From: Desulfovibrio sp. JC022
GTDB lineage: Bacteria; Desulfobacterota; Desulfovibrionia; Desulfovibrionales; Desulfovibrionaceae
Length of the DNA stretch: 64,000 nucleotides
Assembly (NCBI RefSeq): GCF_010470665.1
Contig: NZ_VOPZ01000001.1
Location: 310,001 to 374,000, forward strand
Reading direction: 5' to 3'
Position numbers and translations under genes: made by a program. Shown here one piece after another: positions 1 through 9,620 of this stretch. The notes under the pieces are model-generated. The model did no database searches. It was not told the origin of the DNA and saw nothing but the letters and a program-made list of their open reading frames with translations. Numbering within the stretch: position 1 is the stretch's first letter; each line of letters opens with the position of its first letter.

Positions 1-2
1 AG

Positions 3-1340
3 GATTGGGAGAACAAGGTTCAGAAAAGACCTTTCAAAGGGCTTTGCCAAAACAGACCTGTACGGGCTTTGTCAGCCTTGCGCGCTGCTGCTGATTCAGA
101 AGACGCAGCGTGGGGTTGGAATGAATTTTTGAATTCTTGTGGTGAGGTAAAAAGTAAAGAGCGGTTTGCTATCCTTGTTGCACTACGTCTTTGCGAGCTT
201 CCCGTAGAATTGTTGGGTAAAGTCCTTTATCATGTAAGTTCTTGGTTCTCTGGTAATTCTGTGATTCTAAGAGAGCAAAATAATGATGTCTACTTGAAGT
301 TATTCAATGTTTTGTTGCAGGCAATAGAAGGACAAGAAGGCAAGGAAGATCTTGCAGTTGATTCTGACGCAGAAAGCAAGGATTGGAGTTCTCGTTTATG
401 GAATTCACCTGTCAGGCATATTTTGGAGAGTCTTGAAAGTGATCCTAGACTTAGAGATAAATCCTGTACTGCTGAGAATTTAAAAGATTGGTTTGCGCTG
501 CTTGAGAGGGTTTTAAATCTTCCGGGAACGGGGAAATTGTATGCCATAAATCATCTTACAGGGAACCTTGATTGGTATTACCGGATAGATCCAACATGGA
601 CAGAAATTAATCTTCTTTATGTGTTTGAAGAAGATACTCAGAATACAAAAGATGCTTTTTGGTCCGGTTTTCTTAGGGGAAATTATCTCACTGATGAATC
701 TTTGTTTGAGCGTATTAAGCCAAGTTTGCTGCATTTTACCGAGAATTTTAGAGGGAAAGTAGGATATTACGGATATTCGTTATTGCCCGAATTGCTATTA
801 AACAGTTGGGCTGGTGAAGCGGTTGATTATCATAATTTGATTTCAGATGACGAAATGCGCAAGGTTTTTGTGAATTGCGGTGATGGTTTGCGTTGTGAAA
901 TTCTTAATAGGATTAAATGGCTTTCAAAATCAAGCAAGTCAATACAGAGAGAAAACTGGGGGGCATTACAAGCAGAATTTGTACGCAGGACATGGCCCAA
1001 AGAAAAAACAGTTAGGACTCCTGAAGTTCAGAAGGGATTATTTAAATTGCTTTTCAGTAGTCCTGATTTTTTCGTTGAGAAGGCTGAGGCTATTTTGCCT
1101 CACTTAGAAAGTATACCTAGTATTGATATGTATGCTGTTGGACATTTTATCTCAGATTGTCCTGATACATTCGACGATTATAAATTAGTCCTTGATGTTT
1201 TGATGGAAATTTTGCCAGACAATCCTAACGATAATAGACGGGTATCTTATGAGATGAAAGAAATTATCCCCCGTCTCGAATCAGCCGGACTTGCCGATGA
1301 TGAACGAATTGAACAGCTAAAACAAAGATATAATCTCTGA
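3..1340 (+). CDS. 3' part of a large protein resembling the C-terminal region of SIR2-like antiphage proteins (partial)
   Basis: The frame is open to the left edge of the window, so the true start lies outside. The visible 445 residues are mostly helical, with no signal peptide or membrane segment. Stretches such as WTEINLLYVFEED, DAFWSGFL, GYYGYSLLPELLL and RRTWPKE...TPEVQKGLFKLLF resemble, from memory, the helical C-terminal part (DUF4020-type) of SIR2-like antiphage proteins. The catalytic N-terminal part is not in the window, so the function is inferred only. The gene ends in a strong hairpin terminator and is convergent with the next gene. Base composition is more AT-rich than the Rnf or flagellar genes, consistent with an accessory region. 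It could also be another large helical repeat protein. The reading frame is certain; the family is moderately likely. Confidence 0.5.
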   Translation, partial: DWENKVQKRPFKGLCQNRPVRALSALRAAADSEDAAWGWNEFLNSCGEVKSKERFAILVALRLCELPVELLGKVLYHVSSWFSGNSVILREQNNDVYLKLFNVLLQAIEGQEGKEDLAVDSDAESKDWSSRLWNSPVRHILESLESDPRLRDKSCTAENLKDWFALLERVLNLPGTGKLYAINHLTGNLDWYYRIDPTWTEINLLYVFEEDTQNTKDAFWSGFLRGNYLTDESLFERIKPSLLHFTENFRGKVGYYGYSLLPELLLNSWAGEAVDYHNLISDDEMRKVFVNCGDGLRCEILNRIKWLSKSSKSIQRENWGALQAEFVRRTWPKEKTVRTPEVQKGLFKLLFSSPDFFVEKAEAILPHLESIPSIDMYAVGHFISDCPDTFDDYKLVLDVLMEILPDNPNDNRRVSYEMKEIIPRLESAGLADDERIEQLKQRYNL

Positions 1341-1345
1341 TATAC

Positions 1346-1379
1346 GGCCCGGAATGGTTATCCATTCCGGGCCCTTTTT
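1346..1379 (+). terminator. Rho-independent terminator
   Basis: A perfect 12-bp stem, GGCCCGGAATGG with CCATTCCGGGCC, closes on a TTAT loop and is followed by five T residues. It starts six bases after the stop codon of the upstream gene. The minus-strand gene ending at 1382 lies immediately beyond, so the hairpin may serve both directions, although the T-run favours the plus strand. Confidence 0.9.
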
Positions 1380-1381
1380 AC

Positions 1382-2938
1382 TTATTGCCTAGTTCCACCG
1401 CGCATTCCGCTCCGTCCATGCCCTTCGGGAACGCAGAAAGTCTGTTCTCCCCGGCTCATGCACAGGCCGGAAAGTTTTCCGCGCGGGGTTTCAACTGTAC
1501 ATTCATCCCCTTGGGATTTGCCATTGCAGGCGGTGAAAGCTTCTTCGGGCGGACCTTGGCCGTTGCCGGGGCCACGGCCTTGTCCCATGCCTTGCCCCAT
1601 TCCTCCTTGCATCATACCTTGGCCCATGCCGGAATTCCGGCCTTGATTTCTGCTCATTCCCTGATTTTTTCCGAATCCCTGTCTGTTACCGCCCATAGTT
1701 CCCATGCCATCTGAGAAGGAATTCGGAGAACCGCCTTTCCAGGTGGGGATTTTAGTGTAGGGCGGGTCGTATGGTTCAACTCCACCTCCTGCAACGCAAC
1801 GCACGTAATTGTATATGCGGATGTCGTCGCCCTGCGGGCCGCGTCCGTTGGGGAAAGCATCGGGGTTGCCGGATTTCGGATCACTGCGCTGCGCTCCGGC
1901 CCCGTGCACGTCCATCCATTTTTTATTACTGCTGCGCGGGGGCGCGAAATAGCCTAAAGCGCGTCCGAAAGCGACGTATGAGGCGTGGGAAGGCTTGGGA
2001 CCGTCCATGTGGGTGGTGGATGACCAGTAGTAAGATTCTTTGTCCGTTACTTTGAAGATGGGATCAATGGCTGCGGTGCCGCTGGTCTTGGGGCTGCGGG
2101 AGTAATCTACAATGGATTGAAGCTCTTTTACATTCGGCAGCCGCCAGTCGGAGCGTCCGGCGTGATTGAGGTTTTCGCAATAGCTCAAGGCTTCTTTCCA
2201 GTTAAGCTTCTTGACGCTGTCGGTCTGTTGCCAGATTAATCCGGTTGCAGTGTCTTCAACACTACCGTCCTTGCGGTCAACGTATATATTTTTTCCGTAA
2301 TCTGGATTGCCGCGTACGTAGCGGATGTATTTGCTGCGTTTGCCGCGGGGATCTTTCTTGCCGTAGCCTTTGATGCGTCCGTCCGCAAAGTTGACTCCGA
2401 AAGCCGTGGGATTGCTGCCCATGGTCTTGCTCACGTAGGTGGTCGAGGACCAGTCCTGACAATCGATGATGCGCTGTCCTTTGGAAGTGTCACCGAATTT
2501 GAATTCAAAGTAGTCCGTATTGATAAACGGGGTGGAATCTTTTTCTGTGGCCTGTACCCAGCCGTTGAAGTCGATTAGTGAGTAAAGTTCTTTGATGTTC
2601 GGGGCGCGCCAGTCCGTGTGTCCGCCCACCCGGCAATCTTTGGCCCCGTCCATAGCCTGCTGCCAGGTCAGTGCGGGGCCGCGTTCCTTGACCCACATCA
2701 AGCCGGTAACCAGATCGGAGATTGTGCCATCCCCGTTATCCTTGTAGCGTGGCTGGTTGCCTTTGTATTGGGCGTCCTGCCCGTAGAATCCATGATCTTG
2801 GTCCGGGCAGTGAATCTGACGGGAATTGTTGAAACAGGCTTCCTGCCCGCTGTCCACAATGGGGTAGTTTCCAGCCCAGGCGGATGTTGCACAGATGAAT
2901 AAGGTAGTGATGGTGATCAGTAGGCTGTATTTTTTCAT
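1382..2938 (-). CDS. Secreted protein with two DUF1566 (Lcl C-terminal) domains and a Gly/Met/Gln-rich tail
   Basis: The protein has 518 residues. An N-terminal signal peptide (MKKYSLLITITTLF, cleavage probably after AWA) sends it out of the cytoplasm. Two DUF1566 (Lcl_C) modules follow, near residues 65-210 and 215-385. Each has the family pattern: DGTISDLVTGLMW then HTDWRAPNIKEL in the first, and DGSVEDTATGLIWQQ then RSDWRLPNVKEL in the second. Each also has a WSS(T)T motif. Residues about 395-475 are low complexity, dominated by Gly, Met and Gln. The last 45 residues carry four cysteines and could form a small disulfide domain. Start: ATG preceded by AGGAG. The function of DUF1566 proteins is poorly known; many are cell-surface proteins. 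Confidence 0.8.
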   Translation of the reverse strand: MKKYSLLITITTLFICATSAWAGNYPIVDSGQEACFNNSRQIHCPDQDHGFYGQDAQYKGNQPRYKDNGDGTISDLVTGLMWVKERGPALTWQQAMDGAKDCRVGGHTDWRAPNIKELYSLIDFNGWVQATEKDSTPFINTDYFEFKFGDTSKGQRIIDCQDWSSTTYVSKTMGSNPTAFGVNFADGRIKGYGKKDPRGKRSKYIRYVRGNPDYGKNIYVDRKDGSVEDTATGLIWQQTDSVKKLNWKEALSYCENLNHAGRSDWRLPNVKELQSIVDYSRSPKTSGTAAIDPIFKVTDKESYYWSSTTHMDGPKPSHASYVAFGRALGYFAPPRSSNKKWMDVHGAGAQRSDPKSGNPDAFPNGRGPQGDDIRIYNYVRCVAGGGVEPYDPPYTKIPTWKGGSPNSFSDGMGTMGGNRQGFGKNQGMSRNQGRNSGMGQGMMQGGMGQGMGQGRGPGNGQGPPEEAFTACNGKSQGDECTVETPRGKLSGLCMSRGEQTFCVPEGHGRSGMRGGTRQ

Positions 2939-3070
2939 GCACGCTCCTTTTTTGCATTTAATTAAAGCATGAAGTGAGGTGTTCAGCTAGAGGAAAGGAG
3001 CTAATTTTACAAAAGTAGTGCGGTTGTTAAGATTTATTAATGTAGTTTGAGTGCATTGAGATGGGTAAGA

Positions 3071-3105
3071 AAAATCCCGGCAGGTGCATTACCTGCCGGG
3101 ATTTT
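3071..3105 (-). terminator. Hairpin terminator of the chemoreceptor gene
   Basis: AAAATCCCGGCAGGT pairs perfectly with ACCTGCCGGGATTTT around a 5-base loop. It lies 20 bases beyond the stop codon of the minus-strand chemoreceptor gene. The A/T flanks give a T-run on either strand. Confidence 0.85.
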
Positions 3106-3124
3106 AAGTCTTTGTGGGGAAGCG

Positions 3125-5560
3125 TTACGCTGAACGCAGTTCACTGATCAGGTCGGTCAACTCGCCGGACATGGCGGCCAATTCTTGAATTGCCTGTGCG
3201 GACTGGCGGATACCGTCAGATGTTTCTCGGGTGATGTTATTGATTTCGCTGATTGCGCTATTAATCTGTTCAGATGCGCTGGATTGCTCTTCAGAGGCTG
3301 TAGCGATTCCTTCCACCTGACTTGCGCTGTATTCAACCGTGCTGACAATAGCATCAAGAGATGATCCGGACCTGGCTGCCAGTTCCGTGGTCTGTTCAAC
3401 TGCACTGACCGCATTTTCGACTTCCCGCATATTGGTACGCATGGCCTGCTGGATGGATTCCACGTTACTGCCCACCTCGTGGGTGGCAGACATGGTCTTT
3501 TCAGCAAGTTTGCGGACTTCGTCAGCAACCACGGCGAATCCGCGACCGGCTTCTCCGGCTCGGGCCGCTTCAATTGCGGCGTTGAGGGCCAGCAGGTTGG
3601 TCTGGTCGGCAATGTCGGAAATCACATCCATGACTGTGCCGATGGACTCAGTCTGTTTGCCGAGATTTTCCATGCTAGAGCGCAGGTCATCGGCGATAGT
3701 ACTAACCTCGGTGATAGAACGCACTGACTGGGAGACAATCTGCGCCCCTTCTTCAGCCTGCTGCTTGGCTTCGATGCTTTTGCCTGATGCGCTTGATGCA
3801 CTGCGGGCAACTTCTAATATGGTACTGTTCATCTGTTCCATGGCAGTGGCGGTTTCAGTGATCCGCTCATGCTGAATTTCGGAACCGTTGCTGATTTGCT
3901 CCACCTGCGCGGCCAGCTCTTCACTGGCGGAAGAGAGCTGTTCGGAAATGGCTTGGGTTCGTTCTGCCACATCCTGCATCTTCCGCTGCGCTTCTCGAAC
4001 AGCGGTCTGATCAAGGATTACTTCAATGGCACCGACAACGTTGCCGTCCTTTTCAATGGGCACGCCGAAGTAGTCCATGTCCAGTTTTCCGCTGGGAGTG
4101 TCCAATGTGGTTGAACCGGTCTCAGCCTTGCGGGAAGTAAAAGATTTGGAGCAGGCGCATTTTTCAGTTCCGCAGTCTGCGGTATTTAGTGCATTGGAAC
4201 ATTTGCTTTTTTTAAGTTTATCAAGAGATGTTCCAAGCAGTTCTGTGCCGGGTTTGTTCATGAACAGTACGTTCATTTCGCGGTCTATGGTCATTACCGG
4301 CATCGGTACGGCATCAATGAAAGACCTCATTACATTCATTGCCAGATTGGTGCGGTCAATGAGGTCTGCATAGCTGCCCCGGAATCCGCTGTTGTCCGCC
4401 TGACTGTCAATTTTTCCTTCTTCAATCCCGGTGATGGTTGTGTCTATTTCAGACATGACCGAGTTCAAAGTGGTGCCGACCTTAGCCATGTCTTTACAGA
4501 TCATGCCTACTTCGTCTTTTTGATCCACTCCCATATCGCAACTGAGATTTCCGTTTGACAGTTCCTGTACGAAAGTTCGAGCTTTTGCCAATGGAACGGT
4601 GATACTCCGGGCAATGAAAAATGCCAGCACAGCCCCGGCGAGCAGGGTCAATGCGGACATGACAGTCATATTGTCCACTGCTGCGGCAATGGTTGTCTGC
4701 ATTTCGGGTCCGAGTTCATCCTGTTCTTCCATGATGGAAAGCTTAAGGTCTTCTATGTGTTGTGCTGTGAGGGGGCCGAGGGAATCAAGCTTTTGTTTTG
4801 CCGCAACCTGTCCCATATTTGCTTCGATGATTTTTTTGGTATGTAGAACGTACTGCTTGTTGTTTTCATTAAGCTCATTGATGAGACCGAGATCAGAAGG
4901 GGAGTAGAGGACGTTCTGGATATCCCCGATGCTTTTTTCAAATTCGACGAGAAGGCTGATTGCTTTCTCCGCATCGGTTTTTTGCTGACTTTTAAAAATA
5001 TATATGGAGTTGATCAGTCTAGCCTCAAATAGTGCAGCCCTGCTTTTTTGCACCATGGCAATCAGGAAACTGTCTTCTCTTTCATTGGCATTTTGCAGCA
5101 ATGTCCCTAAGCCTTCGACAAGGATCTTTCCGTTTTTACCAGCATTCTTGATTGATTCTTTTTCTTTTTCCTTTGCTGAAAGATACTGGTTGAAAGTGCT
5201 TTGATAGGTATCCACTTCATGCTTGATCTCTTTAACCAGTCCGTTCCGCTCAGATGAATTCATGTCTTTTTCCGCAGCCCGGATGAACTCCTGAAGTTTG
5301 GATATTTTTTCATGGTATTGCTTCAGGGAGGCAGCTGTCCCGGAATTCATATAGGTGATTGCGCCCATGCGAGTCAGCAGGAGGTTGGCTTGAATGCGTC
5401 CGGTAAGGTTTGTCTGGCGCGCCAGTTTCCGGTATTGCGTGAACCCGTCCGAGCTGTCGGTCAGCTTTAAAACTCCCTGTCCCGCAGTTATTGCAAGCAG
5501 AATCAGGATCAGCCCGAATCCCGCAGTTATTTTAGTTGTTACTCCTAAATTTTTAAGCAT
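3125..5560 (-). CDS. Methyl-accepting chemotaxis protein with helical-bundle sensor, HAMP and cysteine-containing PAS domain
   Basis: An 811-residue chemoreceptor. After a short cytoplasmic start, TM1 (about residues 12-30) is followed by a periplasmic all-helical region of about 260 residues, a length that fits an HBM/4HB-type ligand-binding domain. TM2 lies near 298-318, followed by HAMP. A PAS domain at about 410-520 contains four clustered cysteines (KCSN...[10 protein letters not shown]). The signalling domain carries the conserved hairpin tip ([19 protein letters not shown]). I placed the start at the ATG at 5560 because GGGGAG stands 8-9 bases upstream; a longer frame begins at 5644 but its first 28 residues do not look natural. 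It likely signals to CheA/CheW, whose genes are not in this window. The ligand is unknown. Confidence 0.9.
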   Translation of the reverse strand: MLKNLGVTTKITAGFGLILILLAITAGQGVLKLTDSSDGFTQYRKLARQTNLTGRIQANLLLTRMGAITYMNSGTAASLKQYHEKISKLQEFIRAAEKDMNSSERNGLVKEIKHEVDTYQSTFNQYLSAKEKEKESIKNAGKNGKILVEGLGTLLQNANEREDSFLIAMVQKSRAALFEARLINSIYIFKSQQKTDAEKAISLLVEFEKSIGDIQNVLYSPSDLGLINELNENNKQYVLHTKKIIEANMGQVAAKQKLDSLGPLTAQHIEDLKLSIMEEQDELGPEMQTTIAAAVDNMTVMSALTLLAGAVLAFFIARSITVPLAKARTFVQELSNGNLSCDMGVDQKDEVGMICKDMAKVGTTLNSVMSEIDTTITGIEEGKIDSQADNSGFRGSYADLIDRTNLAMNVMRSFIDAVPMPVMTIDREMNVLFMNKPGTELLGTSLDKLKKSKCSNALNTADCGTEKCACSKSFTSRKAETGSTTLDTPSGKLDMDYFGVPIEKDGNVVGAIEVILDQTAVREAQRKMQDVAERTQAISEQLSSASEELAAQVEQISNGSEIQHERITETATAMEQMNSTILEVARSASSASGKSIEAKQQAEEGAQIVSQSVRSITEVSTIADDLRSSMENLGKQTESIGTVMDVISDIADQTNLLALNAAIEAARAGEAGRGFAVVADEVRKLAEKTMSATHEVGSNVESIQQAMRTNMREVENAVSAVEQTTELAARSGSSLDAIVSTVEYSASQVEGIATASEEQSSASEQINSAISEINNITRETSDGIRQSAQAIQELAAMSGELTDLISELRSA

Positions 5561-5721
5561 CGGACACACTCCCCTTTTGATTGTCTGGCTTGTTATCTGT
5601 GTGGATTTGTTGTGATAATTAGAGTAAAGGATGGGGTTTGTCAATTGGTCGTGTATTTAGTTTAACTTTTAACTATATATGCTTAGGTTGTAAAAGTGTA
5701 GTATAATTGTTGCGGAAGGTA

Positions 5722-5750
5722 AAAAAATACCCCGGAACATTGTCCGGGGT
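5722..5750 (-). terminator. Rho-independent terminator
   Basis: ACCCCGGA and TCCGGGGT form an 8-bp stem around a 6-base loop. On the minus strand this is followed by TATTTTTTT. It terminates the gene ending at 5785. The remaining bases between it and the chemoreceptor start at 5560 are AT-rich and may hold that gene's promoter. Confidence 0.85.
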
Positions 5751-5784
5751 GTTTCTCCATTAGTATTAAGTTTGTTGCGTAGTG

Positions 5785-6522
5785 CTAGTCGTGGTTCCCG
5801 AGTTCCTGTTTGAGTATTTTGTTTCTAATTTCTTTGATTCGGTCGTTTTTGCTCATTTGTTCTAAGGCTTTTGTAATACTTGGAACCAGTGCAGCGTGCT
5901 TGATATTAAGATAATGGTACATTGGTGTTATTTCGAGAGGTTGAGAGAGTATTGTCACATCATCAGCTTGAATCTTTTTTAATGTCATCATTGCGGCAAT
6001 ACGGGCAATCAGTACTGCATCAAGCCTTTTGCGGCTGAGCATTTTTATAAGTTGTTCGTTGGTTTCAAGTTCTTTAGCGTTTTGGATGCCCTCAGTGGCA
6101 ATTTTATTTTCAATGAAAAAAATGCCTCTGAAGTGGCCAACCCTCAAATCGCGCAAATTTTTCCATGTAGGTTCTACTTGTGAACCTTGGCGGACCATCA
6201 CCATTAAATCCAGATGATCAATCGGAACGGGGACCTTAATAAGGCTCGGGAACTTTTTGTCTACTCCACTGACCTTGAAAAGTTCCCCGTCCACTGCACC
6301 TGAATGGGCTGAATGTGTTGAGCGTAATATGGGATATGGTTTGAATTCGACTTCAATTCCCAGAGAAGAGTACGCTTCACGCAGAATTTGGAAAGTTATT
6401 TTTGAGCGTGGAGATTCGATTCCAGACAGTATCAGTTTTTCGCCTGCGTGACATAAATTTGCCGAGTTCAGGGAGAACAAGGTTATGCAAATTGTTAATA
6501 TGTAATTGATTTTTGTGTTCAT
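5785..6522 (-). CDS. Periplasmic solute-binding protein (SBP family 3-like)
   Basis: The protein has 245 residues, with a signal peptide (hydrophobic stretch ILTICITLFSLNSANL, cleavage near CHAGE). The mature part begins LILSGIESPRSKITFQILREAYSSLGIEVEFKPYPI, which matches the first lobe of small type-3 solute-binding proteins that bind amino acids or similar compounds. No permease or ATPase gene lies next to it. It may therefore be a stand-alone sensor or orphan binding protein, a common situation in Desulfovibrio. It starts one base after the stop codon of the M48 protease gene, so the two are probably co-transcribed and translationally coupled. The ligand cannot be told from sequence. Confidence 0.75.
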   Translation of the reverse strand: MNTKINYILTICITLFSLNSANLCHAGEKLILSGIESPRSKITFQILREAYSSLGIEVEFKPYPILRSTHSAHSGAVDGELFKVSGVDKKFPSLIKVPVPIDHLDLMVMVRQGSQVEPTWKNLRDLRVGHFRGIFFIENKIATEGIQNAKELETNEQLIKMLSRKRLDAVLIARIAAMMTLKKIQADDVTILSQPLEITPMYHYLNIKHAALVPSITKALEQMSKNDRIKEIRNKILKQELGNHD

Positions 6523-6523
6523 G

Positions 6524-7846
6524 TTATTGCAGATATCCCCAGCCGATCAGCCGGTCATATGCATGTTTTGCATAGTTCCCTTGATTATTCACCTTGAGGA
6601 AACGGTAGTATTCATTGGCGGCCATGTCACGATTACCGAGGGCTTCGTATGAGACTCCCTTGTAAAAAGTCGTCATGGGGTTGCCGGGAAGTTTCTTTTC
6701 ATATGCATCAAAATTGGAAAGGGCCTGTTTGAATTTGCGGTTTTCAAGACTGAGCATTCCGGTTATGTGCATGGCCTGCGCTTCTTGTGGATAACGGTCC
6801 TTGGCTCGCTGGGCGTATTGCAAACCTTTTCTGGCTTTGCCCTGTGCGAGTTGGCATTTGGACATGAGCAGCAGTCCGGCATAATCATTGGGCGCGATGC
6901 GCAGGGCTTTTGAAAAATGGTCTTCAGCTTCATGGTAACTCTTTTTGCCCATGGCCCCTTCACCTTTTTGCATTTCCACAATGGCGGTTTTGATTCTACG
7001 AATCGAGGCGATGTTGTCCATGTACCGTTCGCGAAGAAGTTTGCCGTGGTTGTCGGCATAAACGGTATCCCGTTTTTTTACTGCGGTGGCATATCTTTCT
7101 GAACTCATGGGGTGGGAGGCGAACATCTGCTGTACGAAAGATGGTTTGCTCTTATGCAGTTTATTCAACTCGTCCATAAGCCCGACCATGCCTTCAGGAT
7201 CGTAGCCCGCATTATCCATGTAAGCCATACCGAGGCTGTCCGCCTGCCGTTCGTCCGAGCGGGAGTAGCTCGCCAAAAGCATTCCTGCTCCAATTCCGCC
7301 CAGTCCGGCTGCCAGCGGCACAAGGCGGCTGTCCTGTGTTGCGGCAACACCCACGCCGACAGCCACAATGCCTTGCACTGCGATGGATGAACTCATGCGT
7401 GAGGCAGTGTGACGGGCGTTGACATGTCCAATCTCATGGCCCATGAGCGCGGCAAGTTCTGCTTCGTTTTCAAGGGTGACCAGAATTCCGCGGGTGCAGG
7501 CGATGCTTCCGCCGGGAAAGGCATAGGCATTGACGTAGTTGGCATTCACGCAGCGGAAAGAGTAAGGCATGTCCGGCCTGTGACTGCTGGAAGAAAGGGA
7601 GATTCCCACACGGGTTATGTAATTGTTGACCCGGCTATCCTGTACCGCGCCATAGTCCGCAGAAAATTGATGCGGTGAATTCTGGCGGTCCATCTGGATT
7701 TCCTGTTGCTCGGAAACCAGCATAAGCTGCTGCTGTCCGGTAACCGGGTTGATGGCACATCCGCTCAAAATACCGAGAGTTCCCCCGGCAGCCAGTTTCA
7801 GGGCCTGTCTTCTGGAAATTGATCCTGCTTTATTTTTACCGCCCAT
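6524..7846 (-). CDS. M48-family metalloprotease lipoprotein with C-terminal TPR repeats (BepA/YfgC-like)
   Basis: A 440-residue zinc protease of the Oma1/BepA group. The N-terminus has a twin-arginine-like SRRQALK stretch, a hydrophobic segment and a lipobox (ILSGC), suggesting export and lipid anchoring. The active site is HEIGHVNARH (HExxH), with a downstream glutamate in SDERQADSLG as third zinc ligand. Residues about 275-440 form tetratricopeptide repeats, as in BepA, which assists outer-membrane protein assembly and degrades misfolded ones. The start at 7846 is preceded by GGAGGA at close spacing; the in-frame ATG at 7867 has no such signal. Its coupling to a solute-binding protein gene is unusual for BepA and unexplained. 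Confidence 0.88.
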   Translation of the reverse strand: MGGKNKAGSISRRQALKLAAGGTLGILSGCAINPVTGQQQLMLVSEQQEIQMDRQNSPHQFSADYGAVQDSRVNNYITRVGISLSSSSHRPDMPYSFRCVNANYVNAYAFPGGSIACTRGILVTLENEAELAALMGHEIGHVNARHTASRMSSSIAVQGIVAVGVGVAATQDSRLVPLAAGLGGIGAGMLLASYSRSDERQADSLGMAYMDNAGYDPEGMVGLMDELNKLHKSKPSFVQQMFASHPMSSERYATAVKKRDTVYADNHGKLLRERYMDNIASIRRIKTAIVEMQKGEGAMGKKSYHEAEDHFSKALRIAPNDYAGLLLMSKCQLAQGKARKGLQYAQRAKDRYPQEAQAMHITGMLSLENRKFKQALSNFDAYEKKLPGNPMTTFYKGVSYEALGNRDMAANEYYRFLKVNNQGNYAKHAYDRLIGWGYLQ

Positions 7847-8058
7847 GCTTCCTCCGAAAATGTTCATTATCTAAAAAGATATATCCGTGCAGCACCTTTG
7901 GCAACCTCTCCCTTTTCTGTCATGATGGCAAAGATTACCAATTGATTACATTTGCGGCCGGGATGTTGACTTAAACACGACTCTATGTCTTGTAATTGGG
8001 CATATATTTATGCCGGATTCTGAACCTGAATAGTAAAAATGCATTATGGAGTTGCAAA

Positions 8059-8751
8059 GTGAATATTCCCTTGAAAGAGGAATCATCAGGAGAGATACCT
8101 GTTCTCGAATTTAAAAATGTTTCCTTCAATTGGCCGGGCGGTAAGGGATTGCGCGATGTTTCTTTCGCCGTACCCGCAGGACAGTTCGTGCTTATCTCCG
8201 GTCCTTCCGGTGCCGGGAAGTCGACCCTGCTGCGTCTGGCTGTGCGGCTGGAAGAGGTCGGGCAGGGGGAAATCTTTTTAAGTGGAGAGCCTGTGCAATC
8301 CTACTTTCCCCCTGAATTGCGGACCAGGATCGGTTTTGTGCAACAGACTCCTACTGTGCTGCCCGGTACAGTGCGCGATAATTTGCTTATGCCGTTTACC
8401 CTTGATGTCAGAAAGGGGAGCAGTGTTCCTTCGGACGATGATCTGGCTTATTGGCTGGAAAGGCTGGCTCTTGGTGATGTCGCGCTGGACAGTGAAGCTT
8501 CTGATCTTTCCGTGGGGCAGCGTCAGCGTCTTTGTCTGATTCGTTCGGTTCTGCCGAAACCGATCGCGATCTGTTTTGATGAACCCACCAGCGCCCTTGA
8601 CCGGGAAAGCCGGGAGCGGGTGGAGAGAGTTGCCGAAGAGCTGGCGGCTGAAGGGATCACTGTACTTATGGTTAATCATACCAGCTACCATCCAAGTTGT
8701 CCGCACATGCATCTGACGGTTTCTGAAGGCAAGGTGGAGGTTCTTTCATGA
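8059..8751 (+). CDS. fetA: ABC transporter ATP-binding protein (FetA/YbbL-like)
   Basis: A 230-residue ATPase with Walker A GPSGAGKST, Q-loop FVQQTPT, signature LSVGQRQRL, and Walker B AICFDEPTSALD. It overlaps the following permease gene by four bases (ATGA). Together they match FetA-FetB of E. coli, which is implicated in iron export and peroxide resistance. I chose the GTG at 8059 because GGAG stands seven bases upstream. A longer frame starts at TTG 7996, but its extra residues do not belong to the domain. The role in iron handling is by family analogy; no Fur box was identified. Confidence 0.85.
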   Translation: MNIPLKEESSGEIPVLEFKNVSFNWPGGKGLRDVSFAVPAGQFVLISGPSGAGKSTLLRLAVRLEEVGQGEIFLSGEPVQSYFPPELRTRIGFVQQTPTVLPGTVRDNLLMPFTLDVRKGSSVPSDDDLAYWLERLALGDVALDSEASDLSVGQRQRLCLIRSVLPKPIAICFDEPTSALDRESRERVERVAEELAAEGITVLMVNHTSYHPSCPHMHLTVSEGKVEVLS

Positions 8752-9545
8752 ACAGTGCTTTTATTTCCATCACCTGGGTGCAGCTGCTGATTGCCCTGAG
8801 TCTTGTATCAGTTTCCGGGTTCCTTTCCATTTATTATAAGCTCAAGCTGGAGAAGGATCTGGCTGTCGGGGTCGTCCGTTCCTTTGTACAATTGCTGACC
8901 ATGGGCTACCTGCTCAAAATCTTGTTCGGGCTGAACAGTGCCGTATTGGTTTTGGCTCTTTATCTGGCTATGACTTTTTTCTCGGTCCACATCATCCACG
9001 GGAGGGTTAAGGAAAAGAACATTTCCTACCTCATGCCCACCGGACTGGCGGTCATGTTCAGTTATTCGTTGGTGACTATTCTGGTGACTAAAGTGGTTAT
9101 CGGTGCCCAGCCTTGGTGGGACCCCCAGTATTTTATACCCATTGGAGGTATGATTGCCGGTAATTCCATGAACTCACTGGCTCTTTCACTTGAAAGGTTT
9201 TTTTCCGAACTTAAAAGCCGCCGGGATGAGGTGGAGATGCTGCTTTGCCTCGGGGCGGATTACAAGGAAGCTACAGCTGAAATTTTCCGTGATGCCCTGC
9301 GTGCGGGTATGATTCCAGCCATTAATTCCCTGATGGGTGTAGGGCTGGTTTTTCTGCCCGGCATGATGACCGGACAGATTTTGGCCGGGGCCGACCCTGA
9401 AGAGGCGGTCCGTTACCAGATTGTGGTTATGTTTATGTTGGTGTCTTCCACGGCCCTTTCTTCTATCATTGTACTTTTGCTGGTCCGCAAACGTTGTTTC
9501 TCGTCGGCAATGATTTTGCTTGCCGGTAGGAAAGCAGGGAAATAG
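8748..9545 (+). CDS. fetB: ABC transporter permease of the FetB/UPF0014 family
   Basis: A 265-residue integral membrane protein with about seven predicted hydrophobic helices. Family-typical stretches include ISITWVQLLIALSLV, RSFVQLLTMGYLL, IGGMIAGNSMNSLALSLERF and SLMGVGLVFLPGMMTGQILAG. The start codon overlaps the stop of the ATPase gene, so the two are translationally coupled. In E. coli the homologous pair lowers cellular iron. In a sulfate reducer such a pump could limit iron toxicity during oxygen exposure, but this is inference. Confidence 0.85.
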   Translation: MNSAFISITWVQLLIALSLVSVSGFLSIYYKLKLEKDLAVGVVRSFVQLLTMGYLLKILFGLNSAVLVLALYLAMTFFSVHIIHGRVKEKNISYLMPTGLAVMFSYSLVTILVTKVVIGAQPWWDPQYFIPIGGMIAGNSMNSLALSLERFFSELKSRRDEVEMLLCLGADYKEATAEIFRDALRAGMIPAINSLMGVGLVFLPGMMTGQILAGADPEEAVRYQIVVMFMLVSSTALSSIIVLLLVRKRCFSSAMILLAGRKAGK

Positions 9546-9620
9546 TTGTAGTGTGGTATTTATTTTCACTATGGTGTATGAATGCGGTAGAGTTTTAAGC
9601 CAGTTTGAAGGGGGAATCCG

